Assembly: GCF_003330845.1 (NCBI RefSeq)
Contig: NZ_CP026121.1
Coordinates: forward strand, 8,351,501-8,415,500
Origin: Streptomyces sp. Go-475
GTDB lineage: Bacteria; Actinomycetota; Actinomycetes; Streptomycetales; Streptomycetaceae
Reading direction: 5' to 3'
Length of the DNA: 64,000 nt
Shown here one piece after another: positions 25,297 to 34,076 of this stretch; the stretch's first letter is position 1; each line of letters begins with the position of its first letter. A model generated the notes under the pieces. It was not told where the DNA came from. It searched no databases and saw only the letters and a list, made by a program, of their open reading frames with translations. The position numbers and the translations under genes are program-made.

Positions 25297-25432
25297 TCTT
25301 GGGAGGGAACTGAGTGCTCTGCACCTCGCCGCCCGAGCGCCCGCTGAACTGCCGGCGCGGCAGCCGCGTATCTAGCGGCAGCACCACCCCCGAAGACGGG
25401 CGCCCCCGAGCCCGGACGCAAGGAGAGCACGC

Positions 25433-26158
25433 GTGTCGACACCGTCCGAGCCCCGGCCGCCGCACGACGGCCCGGCCCTGGAACCCATCCGCGTCCTGCG
25501 GCCGCGCCGCACCGACGCCCTCGCGGAGCTGATGCGGGAGTTCCGCGAGGAGACCGGCGCGGCACCCACGGCACCCCGCGGCCAGCAGCCGAGGGGCTAC
25601 GAGTCCGTCACCCTGCCGGGACCGCCGGCCGGCTCCGAGGCACTGACGCAGGAACTCCCGCCCGTGGCCCGCGCGACCCGCCGCTACGCGGACGCCCACG
25701 CGGCACCCCCGGGGGCCGGGCTGCGCCGTGCCGCCGTGGCGGTGGCCGTCGTCGCGGCGGCGGTGCTCGGCTTCGGCGGGGCGCTGCTGCTGCGCGGCGA
25801 GAAGACGGACGACCGGGCGGCCCCCGCACCCAGGCCCCCGGCCACCGCCTCCGCCGCTGCCCCCACTCCCACCCCCACCCCGGCCCCGCCCCAGGCCACG
25901 GCACCGGTGGACCCCGACGGACCCGGCACGCTCCGCGAGGGGGCCACCGGCCCCGAGGTCACCGAACTCCAGGAACGTCTGCTGCGGATCCCGGACGTCT
26001 ACCGGGGCGGCTCCACCAGTGGCCGCTACGACCCCACCCTCACGGCGGCGGTGGCCCGCTTCCAGCTCTGGTACGGCATCCGCGGCGACGAAACCGGCGT
26101 CTACGGCAACGACACCCGCACCGCACTGGAGTCCCGCACCCCACCGACCACGAGCTGA
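25433..26158 (+). CDS. Membrane-anchored peptidoglycan-binding domain protein
   Basis: This 241-residue protein has a cytoplasmic N-terminus of about 95 residues, one membrane helix (about 99-118, AVAVAVVAAAVLGFGGALLL), a Pro/Thr/Ala linker, then a peptidoglycan-binding-1 domain (about 160-235) with TGPEVTELQERLLRIPDVY and RYDPTLTAAVARFQLWYGI. The GTG start at 25433 follows AAGGAG at proper distance. The cytoplasmic segment LMREFREETGA has no known domain. It could link wall sensing to the cytoplasm, as inferred from topology only. Confidence 0.82.
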   Translation: MSTPSEPRPPHDGPALEPIRVLRPRRTDALAELMREFREETGAAPTAPRGQQPRGYESVTLPGPPAGSEALTQELPPVARATRRYADAHAAPPGAGLRRAAVAVAVVAAAVLGFGGALLLRGEKTDDRAAPAPRPPATASAAAPTPTPTPAPPQATAPVDPDGPGTLREGATGPEVTELQERLLRIPDVYRGGSTSGRYDPTLTAAVARFQLWYGIRGDETGVYGNDTRTALESRTPPTTS

Positions 26159-26258
26159 CGCGCCCGGCACGGCATCCCGCCGCCTGGCACCCACCCGGTC
26201 ACCATGGTGAGGTGAAGCCGAGGCGCGACGGGTGCGAGGGCGAAGGAGCGGTGTGGAC

Positions 26259-26747
26259 ATGGCGGACATGGACGCGTTCATCGGACGGCTGAACCCGGAC
26301 ATGTGTGTGGTCACGGCCGCGGCGGGCGGTGAACGGGCGGGCTGCCTCGTCGGATTCGCCTCGCAGTGCTCGATCCGGCCGGTGCGTTTCGCGGTGTGGC
26401 TCTCCGAGCTGAACCACACCTTCCGGGTGGCCCGGAACGCCGAGGTGCTCGCCGTGCACCTGCTCGCCCGCGAACAGCACGCCCTCGCCGAGCTGTTCGG
26501 CGGGCGCACCGGCGACCGGACGGACAAGTTCCGGGATGTGCGGCTGCGGGAGGCGTACGGCGGGGCCCTCGTCCTGGAGGACGCCCCGGCCTGGTTCGTC
26601 GGCCGCGTCCTGACCCGCGCCGGCGGCGGCGACCACATCGGCTTCGTCCTCGACCCGGTCGAGTGGGGCGGACACGAGACGTACGACGGGCCGCTGCTGC
26701 GCCTCTCCGACGCCGTCGGCATCCCGCCGGGCCACCCGGTCGACTGA
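26259..26747 (+). CDS. Flavin reductase-like (FMN split-barrel) protein
   Basis: This protein of about 162 residues is of the flavin-reductase/HpaC-like domain type. LNPDMCVVTAAAGGERAGCL is followed by a S-x-x-P-x-R substrate strand (QCSIRPVRFAVWLS), then FRVARNAEVLAVHLL and GRTGDRTDKF, as in NADH:FMN oxidoreductases. AAGGAG precedes both a GTG at 26253 and the ATG at 26259, so the start is uncertain by two codons. There is no partner monooxygenase nearby. It could supply reduced flavin or bind FMN itself. Confidence 0.83.
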   Translation: MADMDAFIGRLNPDMCVVTAAAGGERAGCLVGFASQCSIRPVRFAVWLSELNHTFRVARNAEVLAVHLLAREQHALAELFGGRTGDRTDKFRDVRLREAYGGALVLEDAPAWFVGRVLTRAGGGDHIGFVLDPVEWGGHETYDGPLLRLSDAVGIPPGHPVD

Positions 26748-26751
26748 CCCC

Positions 26752-26853
26752 ATGAACGGCTCCCGCGTCCCCGGCCTGGTGCTGCCCACCCTGTCCCTGC
26801 CGGCACTGGTCGTGGGCCTGTGGTGGTCCTGGCGGCACCACGGTGACGCGTAG
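26752..26853 (+). CDS. 33-residue single-helix membrane peptide
   Basis: An ATG frame four bases after the flavin-reductase stop encodes about 10 polar residues, a hydrophobic stretch LVLPTLSLPALVVGLWWSW and a short basic end RHHGDA. All but three codons end in G or C, matching local genes. No separate ribosome binding site is visible; translation could be coupled to the preceding gene. It is a plausible small membrane protein of unknown role. Confidence 0.4.
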   Translation: MNGSRVPGLVLPTLSLPALVVGLWWSWRHHGDA

Positions 26854-26870
26854 ACCGCCGCCCGGGCGGG

Positions 26871-29285
26871 CTACGCCTCCGGAACCCCCGGGACCCGGAC
26901 GTCCACCACGCACACGTCGTCCCGCCGCTCGTCCGGCAGCATCCGCGCGAGCAACGGCCCCAGCGACGCGGGCCCGTCGGTGTGCGGGGCCGCGACCGCC
27001 TCGCCGAGACGCTCCAGACCGAGGTCGATGCTCTCCGGAGGGTGCTCGACCAGTCCGTCGGTGTACAGGATCAGCCGGTCTCCGGGCGCGAGACGGCACT
27101 CGGCCTCCTCGAACACCGGCGTCCCGGTCGCCCCGAGCAGCATGCCCCTCGGGCGGTCCAGGTACCGGGCCTCGCCGTCCCGCAGGAGCAGGGGCGGGGG
27201 ATGCCCCGCCTGCGCCCAGACCAGGCGCCGCCGGCGCGGCTCGTAGCGGGCCAGCACCATCGTCGCGGTCGCGTGGGAGTCACGCGAGTGCAGCAGCAGG
27301 GTGTTGAGCCGGGCCAGCGCGCCGGTCAGCGACGAGCCCGTGATGACCATCCCCTTCGCGGTGAACCGCAGCTGGGCCATCGTGGCGACCGCGTCGACCC
27401 CGTGTCCGGCGACGTCGCCGACCACCAGCAGCGCGTCCCCGTCGGGCAGCTCGATCGCGCTGAACCAGTCGCCGCCGACGTGCACCCCCGACTGGGCCGG
27501 CAGATAGGCGACCTCGACGCGCAGCCCGGCCAGGTGCACCGGCCGGTTGGCCATCGGCAGCAGCGCGTGCTGCAGCCGGGAGGCCAGGGTCCGTTCGGCC
27601 TGGAGCACGTCGTGCTGCGAGAGGATCGCCCGCTCGCTCTCGACCAGGGCCAGCTCCGCCCGCCGCCGGGCGGTCATGTCCTGTACGAAGCCGTGCACTT
27701 CGACGGGCGTGCCGTACGAGTCGGCCACCGACTCGGCCACCAGCCGCAGATGCCGGATGCCGCCGCTCGTCCTGATCCGGAACGGCACGTCGAACGCCCG
27801 CCCCTCCTGGACGAGCTCGCCGACGGCGCGGGTCAGCGCGGGCGTGTCCTCGGGCAGGGCCAGCTCCGGCACCTCGGTCAGCCGCACCGGGCCGTCCGCG
27901 GGGTCCCGGCCGAGCAGGGTGAACACCTGCGTCGACCAGGAGCCCTCCCGTGTGACCAGGTTCCAGTTGGCCCAGCCGAGGTTGCCCAGCCGCTGCAGGT
28001 CCGCCAGCCGCTGTTCCTGCCGGTCGGAGGAGCCGTGCCGGGTCCAGGAGACGACCAGGGCGTCGCCCAGCGGCGCCACCCGCGTCGTGTACGTGAACAG
28101 CTCCGTGACGCCCGCAACCGTCTCCTCGTGGGCGAAGGGCTCGCTCTCGTACTGCTCCCCGGTGGCCAGCACGCGCAGGCAGCCCCGCCACAGCGGCCCG
28201 CCCGCCAGGGCCGGCCGGAACTCCAGCAGCCGCCGCCCGGCCGGTTCCTCGCCGGTGCGGCCCAGCAGGTCGCCCACCTGGGCGGTCGCGGCCTCCACGC
28301 GGAAGTCCTCGGCCTCGCCGGAGGCGGCACGCACCGGCGTGAGCAGCATCGCCGAGACCGGCAGGGCGTCGAACAGCGCCTGCGCCGCGACCGTGGCGGC
28401 GTCGGCGGACCGCTCGGCCGGGGCGTCGAAGGCCCGCAGCCGCCCGGCGCACAGGTCGGTGACGCCCCGCAGGTGAGCGCGGTCGCGCGAGGTGAACGCC
28501 CCGGCCCGGCGGCGCAGCACGCCGATGCAGACCTCGGCCGGGCCCGCGGTGGACACGGGGAGCCAGGCCCGCGACCGCCACCGCTCGGGAGGGTCCCCGA
28601 TCAGCAGGTACCGCCGGGTGTCCGAGGGCAGGTCCTCCAGCCACCGCGGCGCGCCCGCCCGCAGCGCCTCCAGCGCCGCGATCCCGCTGAGCGGCGGGAC
28701 CCGGCGCCACTGGGAGGCCAGCCTGTCGTCGATGCCCGCGTGCCCGACGAGCGCGAGGCCGCCGTCGGGCCTGCGGGCGTAGATCATGACGGCGTCCGCC
28801 GCCATGTCCGGTCCGAGGTGCTCCAGCAGGCACCGCGCGAGGTCGTGCGGGGTCATCACCCGAACGAGGGCCTGGCCGAGGCGGGCCAGGGCGGCGGCGA
28901 CGTCCTCCGGTGCGGCCGACTCCTCCAGGACGTCCGCCCCGGAGCCGGGGGTGCCGGTGCCGGCGGGCTCGGTCCCCTCGCCCGGGCCGGGCGCGGTCGG
29001 CGCCAGGCTGCCGAGCGTGATCCAGCACTCCTCCAGCAGGGTGTGACGGGCCGCCTTGGCCCGCTGGAGCAACTGCTCGCCGGCGGCGTCCGCGGAGCAC
29101 CCGGTCAGCGCCATCACCGCGCCCTTGGCCCGCTCCACGACGGACGACGTCGCCGCCTGGTCACGCAGCCGGTCCAGCTCGGCGCGCTGGCGGGCGACGA
29201 CCCTGGCCAGTTCGGCCAGGTCCGGTGCGGCACCGGGATCCGGCGGTGTCACGGGCTCGCTCGTCACGCGTTGAGCATCGCACAC
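26871..29285 (-). CDS. ANTAR-GAF-PAS-SpoIIE phosphatase regulator
   Basis: This signalling protein has up to 804 residues. An ANTAR-like helical segment lies at about 45-95 (VVERAKGAVMALTGCSADAA), a GAF domain at about 125-265, one or two PAS-like domains at 285-520 and a SpoIIE/PP2C phosphatase at about 560-795. The phosphatase has metal-binding aspartates in GDWFSAIELPDGDALLVVGD and a closing DDVCVVDV. Such proteins reset anti-sigma-factor antagonists. ANTAR normally binds RNA, so its presence on a phosphatase is notable. The start is uncertain (GTG 29285 or GTG 29267); neither has a good ribosome binding site. Confidence 0.88.
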   Translation of the reverse strand: MCDAQRVTSEPVTPPDPGAAPDLAELARVVARQRAELDRLRDQAATSSVVERAKGAVMALTGCSADAAGEQLLQRAKAARHTLLEECWITLGSLAPTAPGPGEGTEPAGTGTPGSGADVLEESAAPEDVAAALARLGQALVRVMTPHDLARCLLEHLGPDMAADAVMIYARRPDGGLALVGHAGIDDRLASQWRRVPPLSGIAALEALRAGAPRWLEDLPSDTRRYLLIGDPPERWRSRAWLPVSTAGPAEVCIGVLRRRAGAFTSRDRAHLRGVTDLCAGRLRAFDAPAERSADAATVAAQALFDALPVSAMLLTPVRAASGEAEDFRVEAATAQVGDLLGRTGEEPAGRRLLEFRPALAGGPLWRGCLRVLATGEQYESEPFAHEETVAGVTELFTYTTRVAPLGDALVVSWTRHGSSDRQEQRLADLQRLGNLGWANWNLVTREGSWSTQVFTLLGRDPADGPVRLTEVPELALPEDTPALTRAVGELVQEGRAFDVPFRIRTSGGIRHLRLVAESVADSYGTPVEVHGFVQDMTARRRAELALVESERAILSQHDVLQAERTLASRLQHALLPMANRPVHLAGLRVEVAYLPAQSGVHVGGDWFSAIELPDGDALLVVGDVAGHGVDAVATMAQLRFTAKGMVITGSSLTGALARLNTLLLHSRDSHATATMVLARYEPRRRRLVWAQAGHPPPLLLRDGEARYLDRPRGMLLGATGTPVFEEAECRLAPGDRLILYTDGLVEHPPESIDLGLERLGEAVAAPHTDGPASLGPLLARMLPDERRDDVCVVDVRVPGVPEA

Positions 29286-29371
29286 CGGGCTCGATTCGCA
29301 GACCGCCTTGTGCGCACCGAGTGCTCACGCATCCCGGGCGCCGCACGGGCCCCACCGGCCTCGTGGAAGAG

Positions 29372-29938
29372 TCAGTGGCCGTCGCGCGGATAGAGCCACA
29401 GCCGCAGCAGCCGGCTGAGCCGCGGCATCACCAGGTACGTCAGCACCGGCAGCAGGACCAGCGGGAACACGGCGGCCCGCAGGGGCAGCGGCCAGCCCGT
29501 GGTGTGCGGGGTCACCAGCCACTGGACGAGCAGGGTGAAGGGATAGGCACCGAGGAAGGTCGTGAGGACCATCTTCCACCGGGGCGGGGCCTGCACGGTG
29601 GTGCCCGGCAGGCTGAACCAGGTCTCCATGCCGGTCGTCGACTGGCGTTCGCTGCTGACCTCGGTGGCGATGTCCTTGATCCGCCGGTGCCAGCGCGCCC
29701 GTTCCTCGGACTCCAGCCAGGCGGCGAGCCGGTGCTGGTCGGACCAGCGCAGCACCGCGTGGTAGCGGTGACCGTCCTCGGGCGTCAGCCAGGACACGCC
29801 CTCGTTGCCGGGGAACTCTCTGGCGCAGCGGGTGATGCCGTGCGTCCACTCCTCGAACTGCCGCTCCCGGCCGGGGCGCACCTGCCAGGTCAGGACCGTG
29901 GTCACCGGCTCGCCGCGCCGGACTTCTGTGGTGCTCAT
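29372..29938 (-). CDS. Antibiotic biosynthesis monooxygenase-like domain with membrane helices
   Basis: Residues about 10-105 form an ABM-type ferredoxin-like fold (TTVLTWQVRPGRERQFEEW, then YHAVLRWSDQHRLAAWLESE). Residues about 120-185 add two or three hydrophobic helices (TFLGAYPFTLLVQWLV and VFPLVLLPVLTYLVMPRLS). An ABM domain joined to membrane helices is a known but uncharacterised arrangement. The ATG at 29938 has AGGAG three bases upstream; an ATG at 29971 is the alternative. It is the same strand as, and 33 to 66 bases from, the next gene. Confidence 0.82.
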   Translation of the reverse strand: MSTTEVRRGEPVTTVLTWQVRPGRERQFEEWTHGITRCAREFPGNEGVSWLTPEDGHRYHAVLRWSDQHRLAAWLESEERARWHRRIKDIATEVSSERQSTTGMETWFSLPGTTVQAPPRWKMVLTTFLGAYPFTLLVQWLVTPHTTGWPLPLRAAVFPLVLLPVLTYLVMPRLSRLLRLWLYPRDGH

Positions 29939-29981
29939 CCACTCCTGGGTGCCACGCGCGGCGCGGGTCATGCCCCGGGGC

Positions 29982-30362
29982 TCAGGAGTGGCGGTTGGCC
30001 TCCACCAGTGCCTGGGTGACCGCCCGGACGCTGCGCGCGATGTGCTGCAACTGCATGACCTCGGCCGCGTACAGCTTGATCGTGTGCTCGATGACGCCCT
30101 CGTGCAGCCCGAGACCGGGCAGGTCGGCGCGGGCGGTCTGCAGGGCGGTGCGGGCCACCCGGATCTCGTGCTGGACCTGGATCTGGGCGTGCCGGGCGAG
30201 GAGCACCGGGTGGCGGACGAACACGGGGTATCCGGCGTAGCGCGCGGGCACCAGCTCGCGCAGCCACTTGGCCGCCGAGCGCTCCCAGTCGTAGCTCCCG
30301 GGGGTCTTCACCTGGCAGGGCCAGTCCGGGCTGATGCGCGTGGACGTCAGGGGCATGATCAT
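29982..30362 (-). CDS. Conserved hypothetical helical protein
   Basis: This protein of about 126 residues has no signal peptide or membrane segment. An N-terminal segment with WPCQVKTPGSYDWERSAAKW precedes mostly helical sequence rich in Ala, Arg and His (IQVQHEIRVARTALQTARAD, AAEVMQLQHIARSVRAVTQA). I do not recognise the family. Starts at 30362 and 30356 (MIM) are equivalent. It lies downstream of an A/T-rich promoter-like region and an 18-bp palindrome at 30559, about 200 bases before its start. Confidence 0.7.
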   Translation of the reverse strand: MIMPLTSTRISPDWPCQVKTPGSYDWERSAAKWLRELVPARYAGYPVFVRHPVLLARHAQIQVQHEIRVARTALQTARADLPGLGLHEGVIEHTIKLYAAEVMQLQHIARSVRAVTQALVEANRHS

Positions 30363-30558
30363 CGCTTCCGGGTGTGCGGCGTCGTGAGGGTGGACGACGG
30401 GTCGGGGCGGCCCCGGTCTAGGGGATGGCCGGGGCCGCCTCGGGCACCCGGGGCGCCGAAGCGGGTAGGACCCGGCCTCCTCGGGTGCGGAACGGATCCG
30501 GAACAGCCGGGTCGCGATCCGTGAGCAGTATTTATATATGCCAACCGGTTTGCAAGGA

Positions 30559-30576
30559 GCATGAAAACATTCATGC
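30559..30576. promoter_or_regulatory. 18-bp palindrome, candidate RpiR operator
   Basis: GCATGAA-AACA-TTCATGC has perfect 7-bp arms in an unusually A/T-rich patch (30520-30600). RpiR-family regulators typically bind TGAA-N4/5-TTCA-like sites, and an rpiR-type gene ends 65 bases away. Next to it on the minus strand lie TTGCAA and TATAAATA-like elements that could form the promoter of the gene starting at 30362. Binding by this RpiR protein is an inference. Confidence 0.55.
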
Positions 30577-30640
30577 GCGCTTTGTTGTGGATGGTCCCCG
30601 TGTGTGATCGGGCGGCCGGCCGCCCGGCCCCGGGGAGGGT

Positions 30641-31558
30641 TCAGTCCCGGAGGAAGAACTGGTGTTGGTCGGCGACCTGCTCGTACTCCTCCAGCCGCGC
30701 CTGCGTCCGCTCCGGGTCCGCGTCGGTCATGGCCTGGAGCAGCGCCGAGCACATCACGCCGGGGGCGGCGTAGGAGTCGAAGACGAGGCGGGACCCGGTC
30801 CCGGTGGCGAAGGCGACGTCGGCCTCGTCGGCGAGCGGCCCGAGCGCCAGGTCGGTGATCAGGGCGACCTTGAGTCCGGCGCCCCGCGCGACGCGGACGG
30901 CCGTCAGGGTCTCCTGGGCGTGCCGGGGCATGGAGAACGCCAGCACCCAGGTGCCGCCCGCCTCCCGGGACTGCAGCAGCGCGTCGTAGGCCACGCTGCC
31001 GCCGCGGGTCACCAGCCGGACGTCGGGGTGGATCCGCCGGGCGGCGTAGGCGAAGTACTCGGCGAGCGAGACGGAGATGCGCAGGCCCAGGACGGTCAGC
31101 GGCGTGGACGAGGACAGCTTGCGGCCGATGTCGATCACCAGGTTCGGGTCGGCGAAGTCCCGCCGCAGGTTCTCCAGGTTCTCGATCTCGGCGTCGACCG
31201 CCGCCTGCAGCTCGTTGCCCTGGTTCTCCTCGGCCGGCCCGCCGGCGAGGGTGCCGAGCGCGATCGACTGGAGCTTCTCCCGCAGCGCCGGGTAGCCGCT
31301 GAAGCCGACCGCGGACGCGAACCGCGTCACCGAGGGCTGGCTCACCCCGACCCGGTCCGCGAGATCGGTGATCGACAGGAACGCCGCCTCGGTGATGTGC
31401 TCGATCAGGTACTGGGCGATGCGCCGCTGGCCGGGGGACAGCCGGGGCCGGTCGAAGAGCGTTCTGAGCTGGGCGGACGGGGAGACCTCCGCTTCCGGGG
31501 CGGCCTTCCCCGAGGTGATCGCGGATGCCTGTGCGCGTGCCTGCTGCGGCGATGGCAC
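30641..31558 (-). CDS. RpiR family transcriptional regulator
   Basis: This 305-residue regulator has an N-terminal helix-turn-helix (LSITDLADRVGVSQPSVTRF, about 60-80) followed by ASAVGFSGYPALREKLQ, the RpiR signature. A C-terminal SIS domain (about 135-280) has LTVLGLRISVSLAEYFAYAA and GAGLKVALITD, and would bind a phosphosugar. The GTG at 31558 has AGGAGG 7 bases upstream. No sugar-metabolism gene adjoins it, so its targets are unclear; the palindrome at 30559 is the nearest candidate site. Confidence 0.9.
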   Translation of the reverse strand: MPSPQQARAQASAITSGKAAPEAEVSPSAQLRTLFDRPRLSPGQRRIAQYLIEHITEAAFLSITDLADRVGVSQPSVTRFASAVGFSGYPALREKLQSIALGTLAGGPAEENQGNELQAAVDAEIENLENLRRDFADPNLVIDIGRKLSSSTPLTVLGLRISVSLAEYFAYAARRIHPDVRLVTRGGSVAYDALLQSREAGGTWVLAFSMPRHAQETLTAVRVARGAGLKVALITDLALGPLADEADVAFATGTGSRLVFDSYAAPGVMCSALLQAMTDADPERTQARLEEYEQVADQHQFFLRD

Positions 31559-31725
31559 CGGTGCGCCTCCTTCGTCTCCCGGGAACGTTCAACATAGCTC
31601 ACGCACCGTGGTGACCAGGGATTCTTCGCGGGAGCACATGAGGTGCCCGGCGGGTGGATACCCGGGCGCCGGGCGGGAACCCGCCGCCGCAGAAGATCCC
31701 CTACGACGCGCGAGGAGCCACGGAC

Positions 31726-31887
31726 ATGACCGTCCCCGAGGAGAACCGGCCGAAGACCCAGACGACCGACGAGGTCCTGGAACAGCACGACGAGAACCGG
31801 AACCGGCCGCCGGGCGCGACCGGCCGCACCATGCGCGAGGCCCTGGAGGAGGCCGAGGTGCGCCCCGACGACTACGACGAGCGGTAG
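31726..31887 (+). CDS. Small acidic conserved protein
   Basis: This 53-residue highly charged, acidic, probably disordered protein contains EVLEQHDENRNRPPGATGRT and ends MREALEEAEVRPDDYDER. The ATG at 31726 is chosen for AGGAG 9 bases upstream rather than the frame start at 31654. Proteins of this kind are widespread in Streptomyces without a known function. It precedes the FhaA-N-like gene by 75 bases on the same strand. Confidence 0.7.
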   Translation: MTVPEENRPKTQTTDEVLEQHDENRNRPPGATGRTMREALEEAEVRPDDYDER

Positions 31888-31962
31888 GACACCCACCCCC
31901 GGGGCCGCCGCAACCGGCCCACCCCGACCGAACCGACGACGTTTCCGGCAGGTGATGACCGC

Positions 31963-32364
31963 ATGGGCGCCCTGAGTGCGCTGGAAGAGACCCTGGAGAG
32001 CCGATGGGAGGCGCTGTGGGCGCGGGTCCGCGACAAGGAACCGGTCGAGGTCCTCGACGCCCTGCGGCGCGAGTGCGACGACAACGCCGTGGTGTGCGGT
32101 GAGGGCCGCGTCATGGTCCCCAACGCCTACGACGTGGAACTGCCCGACGACGTGCACGAACACCTGACCCGCACCGGCATCGACGTGGGCCAGGCCCTCA
32201 CCGACAGCCTCTCCCGCCACGCGGACCGCCGCGGCTACGAGTGGGCGGGCCCCCTGGCGGTGCATGTGGCGAGGTGCCCCGAGGTCCCCAACGGCCGCTA
32301 CCGGGTGGCCAGCCGGGTGATGCCCAACGTGAGCACCGACGGCTTCTTCCACGCCGCGCACTGA
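31963..32364 (+). CDS. Stand-alone FhaA N-terminal domain (DUF3662) protein
   Basis: This 133-residue protein matches the DUF3662 domain of FhaA through its length. It reads LEETLESRWEALWARV, then the diagnostic ALRRECDDNAVVCGEGRVMV, PNAYDVELPDDVHEHL and a closing GRYRVASRV. Full FhaA proteins have a linker and a phosphothreonine-binding FHA domain; here the protein ends 20 residues after DUF3662, so no FHA domain exists. It lacks the pkn/pstP/rodA neighbourhood of fhaA. It may compete with FhaA for partners; this is an inference. Confidence 0.85.
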   Translation: MGALSALEETLESRWEALWARVRDKEPVEVLDALRRECDDNAVVCGEGRVMVPNAYDVELPDDVHEHLTRTGIDVGQALTDSLSRHADRRGYEWAGPLAVHVARCPEVPNGRYRVASRVMPNVSTDGFFHAAH

Positions 32365-32375
32365 TTCGGGGACGT

Positions 32376-34055
32376 TCAGCTGCGATAGATCGTGATCGAG
32401 TGCCCGACGTGCTCGACGGGGCGGCTGCCGCCGATCAGTTCGGCCAGCCGCCCCGTGGCCTTCGCCGCCGCGGAGTCGGACACCACCAGCAGCCCCCGCA
32501 CCGCGTCGGCCGGCACGCGCCGGGGATCCTCGGCCCGGATGCCGTAGAACCCCGGCACGCCACTGCCCTTGTAGACGAGCCACACCCGCTCACCCGCGTA
32601 CCCCTCCCGCAGCCGCTCCGCGAGCCGCCCGAGATCCTGCCCCCAGTCCACGTTCGAGTCGTGCAGCCACTCCCGTGCCCTGTCCGGCCCCCCGAACGCC
32701 TCGTTGGAGTACGGCAGGTAGAAGGGGAACGTCCGCACCGAGCTGACCCCGACGAGCGCCACCAGCACGGCGACCCCGGCCGGCACCCACCGTCGCCGCG
32801 CCACGAGCAGGCACCCCGCCGCCACCGCGAGGAACAGCGGCAGGAACACGGCGTACCGGGTCCCGAGATCCCGCGCCCCCTGCATGGCCGCCGCCAACAG
32901 CACCAGGGGAGCGGCCAGTACATAAGGAGCGGCAGGCCGCAGCCGGCGCACCGCGACCACCGCCGCGACACCCCCGGCCCACAGCGCCAGCATGCCCAGC
33001 GGCGTCTTCACCAGCAGCGCGGCCGGCAGGTAGTACCAGAGCGAGCCGTCGTACAGCCGGCCGAACAGAAAGCCCTGCCACGGCCGGTTCTCCAGCCCGA
33101 ACTGCACACGCATCCCGTCCCGGTAGGCCTCCGGGAACGGCAGCAGCTGGACGAGCAGACCCCGCATCCCGCGCACCACCGGCACATGCTGCTCCGGAGT
33201 CCAGCGCAGCCGGGGATCGACGACCAGATAGGCGACCCACACGACCGCGATCGCGGCCAGGGCCACCGCGCCCGCCCCGGCCACCGCACGCACCAGGCGC
33301 CGGCCGCCCCCGCATCCGCGCCGCACCGACACCCCGGCCAGCAGCATCAGCACCGGAACGGCGGGCAGCATACTCATCTTCGTGGCCGACGCGGCGCCCA
33401 GCGCGATCCCCGCGAGCGGCACGTACAGCCGGGGCCTGCGGCGCGCCCGCCACACCAGCCACGCCGACGTCAGCGCGAACCCGGCGGCGGGCACGTCGAG
33501 CGTGGCGAGCGAGCCGTGCGCGATGACGTCGGGGGAGAAGCAGTACAGGGCGAGCGCGGCCAACCCCGCTGCGGGCCCGGCCAGTTCACGGGCGAAGGCG
33601 AACACCACCAGCCCGAACAGCAAGGTCAGCGCGATCACCGGAAGGCGGGCCCACAGCATCAGCCGCCAGGGATCGTTGCCCGACTCGTAGAGCAGGTGCC
33701 GGCCCAGCCGGCCCTGGTCCCCGGTGAAGGACGCGTCGACGTGCGGAGCCGCGAGGGCGACACCCGCGCCGATGACCAGCTTGCCGAGGGGCGGATGCTC
33801 GGGGTTGTGGCGCAGCCGGTGCTCGTGCGTGTACTCGGCGGCCGCGCCGACGTACACCGGTTCGTCGATCGTCGGCGTCTGCCGCACCGCGGCCGTCACC
33901 ATCGCGACGGCCATCTGCGCGAGCAGCAGGACCACGAGGAGCGGCACCGGCCACCGCCTGACGGAACGCCGCTCGGCCCCGGAAGGTGCCGGAGGCGGGA
34001 GCGGCCGCGGGACGGCGGGAGCGGTCCGGAGGTCCCTCATGGACCCACTCTGCAT
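32376..34055 (-). CDS. PMT/ArnT-like membrane glycosyltransferase
   Basis: This protein of about 559 residues has 11-13 predicted helices. Between helices 1 and 2 lies TPTIDEPVY with the acidic residues typical of GT-C fold enzymes of the PMT_2 (GT39/83-like) class, followed by HNPEHPPLGKL, a further family motif. The C-terminal ~90 residues form an extracytoplasmic domain with LHDSNVDWGQDL. Such enzymes transfer sugars from polyprenyl phosphate to acceptors outside the membrane. Starts at 34055 and 34040 are both possible. The acceptor is unknown. Confidence 0.87.
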   Translation of the reverse strand: MQSGSMRDLRTAPAVPRPLPPPAPSGAERRSVRRWPVPLLVVLLLAQMAVAMVTAAVRQTPTIDEPVYVGAAAEYTHEHRLRHNPEHPPLGKLVIGAGVALAAPHVDASFTGDQGRLGRHLLYESGNDPWRLMLWARLPVIALTLLFGLVVFAFARELAGPAAGLAALALYCFSPDVIAHGSLATLDVPAAGFALTSAWLVWRARRRPRLYVPLAGIALGAASATKMSMLPAVPVLMLLAGVSVRRGCGGGRRLVRAVAGAGAVALAAIAVVWVAYLVVDPRLRWTPEQHVPVVRGMRGLLVQLLPFPEAYRDGMRVQFGLENRPWQGFLFGRLYDGSLWYYLPAALLVKTPLGMLALWAGGVAAVVAVRRLRPAAPYVLAAPLVLLAAAMQGARDLGTRYAVFLPLFLAVAAGCLLVARRRWVPAGVAVLVALVGVSSVRTFPFYLPYSNEAFGGPDRAREWLHDSNVDWGQDLGRLAERLREGYAGERVWLVYKGSGVPGFYGIRAEDPRRVPADAVRGLLVVSDSAAAKATGRLAELIGGSRPVEHVGHSITIYRS

Positions 34056-34076
34056 CAGCCCCCGCCGCGCACGGCG

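Noticed and set aside
30561..30773. 70-codon plus-strand frame starting MKTFMRALLWMV
   Set aside because: An AAGGAG is too close to the first ATG, the ATGs are part of the 18-bp palindrome, and the frame continues antisense to rpiR.
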